A stretch of 34,370 nt of DNA from an uncultured Clostridia bacterium. Its GTDB lineage: Bacteria > Bacillota > Clostridia > Christensenellales > DTU072. This document shows positions 32,939-34,370 of the stretch, piece after piece. The translations under genes were made by a program, and so were the position numbers. How positions within the stretch are numbered: position 1 is the stretch's first letter; each line of letters begins with the position of its first letter. The notes below the pieces were generated by a model that did no database searches, was not told the origin of the DNA, and was given only the letters and a program-made list of their open reading frames with translations. The stretch lies in the NCBI GenBank assembly GCA_944371785.1, contig CALVXZ010000007.1, positions 1 through 34,370 on the forward strand, read 5' to 3'.

Positions 32939-34370
32939 TCATTCCGTAATAAATATTTTTACGACCACGCCGACGGAACCGTCTGAATAATCCTTGACGT
33001 AATCGTAGCTTCCGCTCCTGTCCTCGGTCGCACCGTCCGGATTTACGCAAATCACGAACCTGTCGGCTACCGACTCGTCGCAATCGGTATAGGCATCCTG
33101 AAGCCACCAGGAATCGCTTCCCAAGCCGACTGCTTTTGCGTAATCGGTGGAGCTTTTCGGGACGGCTTCGCCTTTCAGATCGGCTTTTGTCAGCAGATCG
33201 ACCGATACGCCGGATTCATCGGATCCGAACAAATCGTCTGCTAAATCGCCGTTCAGCCACGCTTTCAAAGTGCTGTCGGCGTAGGCGTTGGATCCGTCGT
33301 CGAACGCCGCGCTGTCCAGAATATACGCCGAAACAAGCGCGTTTTCGGATTCCGCGTCGACGTACCACATTACGGGTTCCCACTTGAACCAATATATCAC
33401 GTTCTTTTTGAAACCGTTCAGATACTGGTTCGTAAGTTCTTCCGCATAGTCTTCCGGATAACCCCGATATTCCGTGATACTGACCGCTCTGTAGGTTTCG
33501 CCACCGAATGGGACGTCCTTATATTTGTATCCGAAGCCGCTGTCGTTAAATTCCAATTCCTTATACGCGACGGACGCTTCGAGTTGATTTTGCAGGTCCG
33601 TATCGGTTACCAAAGACTGCGGATATTCGCCGTATACCTTATATTTTCCGTTCTCCGAAGGGCAACGGTCGGCGTCGACTCTGTCGCCTTCTTCCAACGG
33701 GGCTATGAAGTTTCTGCAATAACACAAATCGCATTCAGGATCGGTACATACGGATTCGGTGTATCCGTAGCCGGCATAGGTGGGCGCGACAAAGGTTTCT
33801 TTTAAAGCGTGGCCGCGGGCGGATATTACATGGTCTTCGGGAGTCGTCGGGATGAAAACCGCCTCTGCGGAGCCCGTATCGGCAGTCTTGTCGAAACAGC
33901 CGTAGCATATCGGGCAGACGTAAAATTCCGAATACCCGGATTCCGTGCAAGACGCGGCAGCAAACACCGATTCCAAGGAATGGTTGTGATCGCCTTCGTA
34001 GGCAAGCCGTAGTTTTAAAACGGGGGCGACTCCGCGAGTTTCGTTTGCGGAACCTGCGCTGACGACTCCTTCGCCGTCTATGTACATTACATTACGTTCC
34101 GGAGTCGGCTGAACGCTGCGCAGCCACCATCCGCTATCTTCGGCGCCGCGTTCCGCGGCGTATGCCGTAGCCGATTTCTGTTTGCCTTCGGCAAGAGCGT
34201 CCGTTTCCGAACGCGAAGCCAGATATATCTTGTCGTAAGCTTCCTCGTCGTTTTCCGCGGCGTCGTCACGGATGTAACCGTTAACTATGACCGCTCTTTC
34301 GAAAGCGTCGAAAGCCGTATAAAGGAAAGAACCGTTCAGCCATTCACAAATATAGCTGCCGGCAAAATAT
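32939..34370 (-). CDS. DUF6273-domain protein with a Cys-rich linker, 5' end outside the window
   Basis: The frame is open to the window edge, so at least 477 residues are visible and the N-terminus is missing. ATG 34087 is internal: upstream codons continue the domain, with YICEWLNGSFLYTAF, DKIYLAS and DSGWWLRSVQP. This YxxxWLN...F...AF...WWLRS pattern is DUF6273. A second, more divergent copy ends the protein (EYPQSLV, YWFKWEPVMWYV, LKAWLNGDL, SDSWWLQDA). Between them, at about 33716-33988, lie two Cys-rich repeats of the H.L....A..C...GY.....C..C.. type found in clostridial surface proteins, with CPICYGC and later CTDPECDLCYC, probably metal-binding ribbons. DUF6273 proteins are typically exported, so a signal peptide or anchor may lie upstream. 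The function is unknown. Confidence 0.78.
   Translation of the reverse strand, partial: YFAGSYICEWLNGSFLYTAFDAFERAVIVNGYIRDDAAENDEEAYDKIYLASRSETDALAEGKQKSATAYAAERGAEDSGWWLRSVQPTPERNVMYIDGEGVVSAGSANETRGVAPVLKLRLAYEGDHNHSLESVFAAASCTESGYSEFYVCPICYGCFDKTADTGSAEAVFIPTTPEDHVISARGHALKETFVAPTYAGYGYTESVCTDPECDLCYCRNFIAPLEEGDRVDADRCPSENGKYKVYGEYPQSLVTDTDLQNQLEASVAYKELEFNDSGFGYKYKDVPFGGETYRAVSITEYRGYPEDYAEELTNQYLNGFKKNVIYWFKWEPVMWYVDAESENALVSAYILDSAAFDDGSNAYADSTLKAWLNGDLADDLFGSDESGVSVDLLTKADLKGEAVPKSSTDYAKAVGLGSDSWWLQDAYTDCDESVADRFVICVNPDGATEDRSGSYDYVKDYSDGSVGVVVKIFITE

Noticed and set aside
1..34370. tRNA or rRNA genes, CRISPR arrays, insertion sequences, riboswitches
   Set aside because: No cloverleaf, regularly spaced repeat, transposase frame or long structured leader was seen. 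All leaders are short.

Overview
The window looks like a chromosomal stretch from an uncultured anaerobic Bacillota (class Clostridia, possibly the gut-associated order Christensenellales). This is an inference. It rests on clean AGGAGG-type ribosome sites, sigma-A promoters lying in AT-rich gaps of an otherwise moderately GC genome, intrinsic hairpin-plus-U terminators, and domain families common in such genomes: Big_3 and MBG surface repeats, GLUG repeats, DUF6273, DUF2804 and DUF6067. All 17 genes I accept are on the minus strand. The long plus-strand reading frames are antisense shadows. No gap between genes exceeds 300 bases.

Read in the direction of transcription (high to low coordinates), the window holds seven transcription units. 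(1) 34370-32939: the 3' part of a DUF6273 protein with two Cys clusters, ending in a terminator. (2) 32736-31157: a long, divergent PRPP synthetase overlapping a small unknown beta-rich protein. (3) 30944-28315: an FGGY sugar kinase and a DUF2804 protein. (4) 28045-20984: a membrane-anchored GLUG-type protein, a LacZ-type GH2 beta-galactosidase and a DUF6067 (GH123-like) protein. (5) 20825-14955: a 1956-residue surface protein with GLUG and MBG repeats and a C-terminal membrane anchor. (6) 14772-6843: citrate synthase, a GH20 beta-hexosaminidase, a split CehA/McbA-type PHP phosphoesterase in two overlapping genes, a GDPD-fold phosphodiesterase, a Gfo/Idh/MocA oxidoreductase and an (alpha/alpha)6-barrel glycosidase. 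(7) 6621-1: a 1254-residue Big_3/MBG lipoprotein, a class-III aminotransferase, a class II aldolase homologue that has lost most metal ligands, and an intact class II aldolase cut by the window edge.

The theme is cytoplasmic breakdown of imported glycans next to large cell-surface repeat proteins. None of the glycosidases has a signal peptide, and no transporter or transcription factor is present, so uptake and control must be encoded elsewhere. The best candidate for something undescribed is unit 6. Several of its genes are joined by 1-4 base overlaps and combine a hexosaminidase, two phosphoesterases and a sugar or inositol dehydrogenase behind citrate synthase. This fits intracellular dismantling of an amino-sugar glycan carrying a phosphodiester. 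Other leads are the intact/degenerate aldolase pair, the divergent PRPP synthetase with its overlapping partner, and the sugar kinase-DUF2804 pair.
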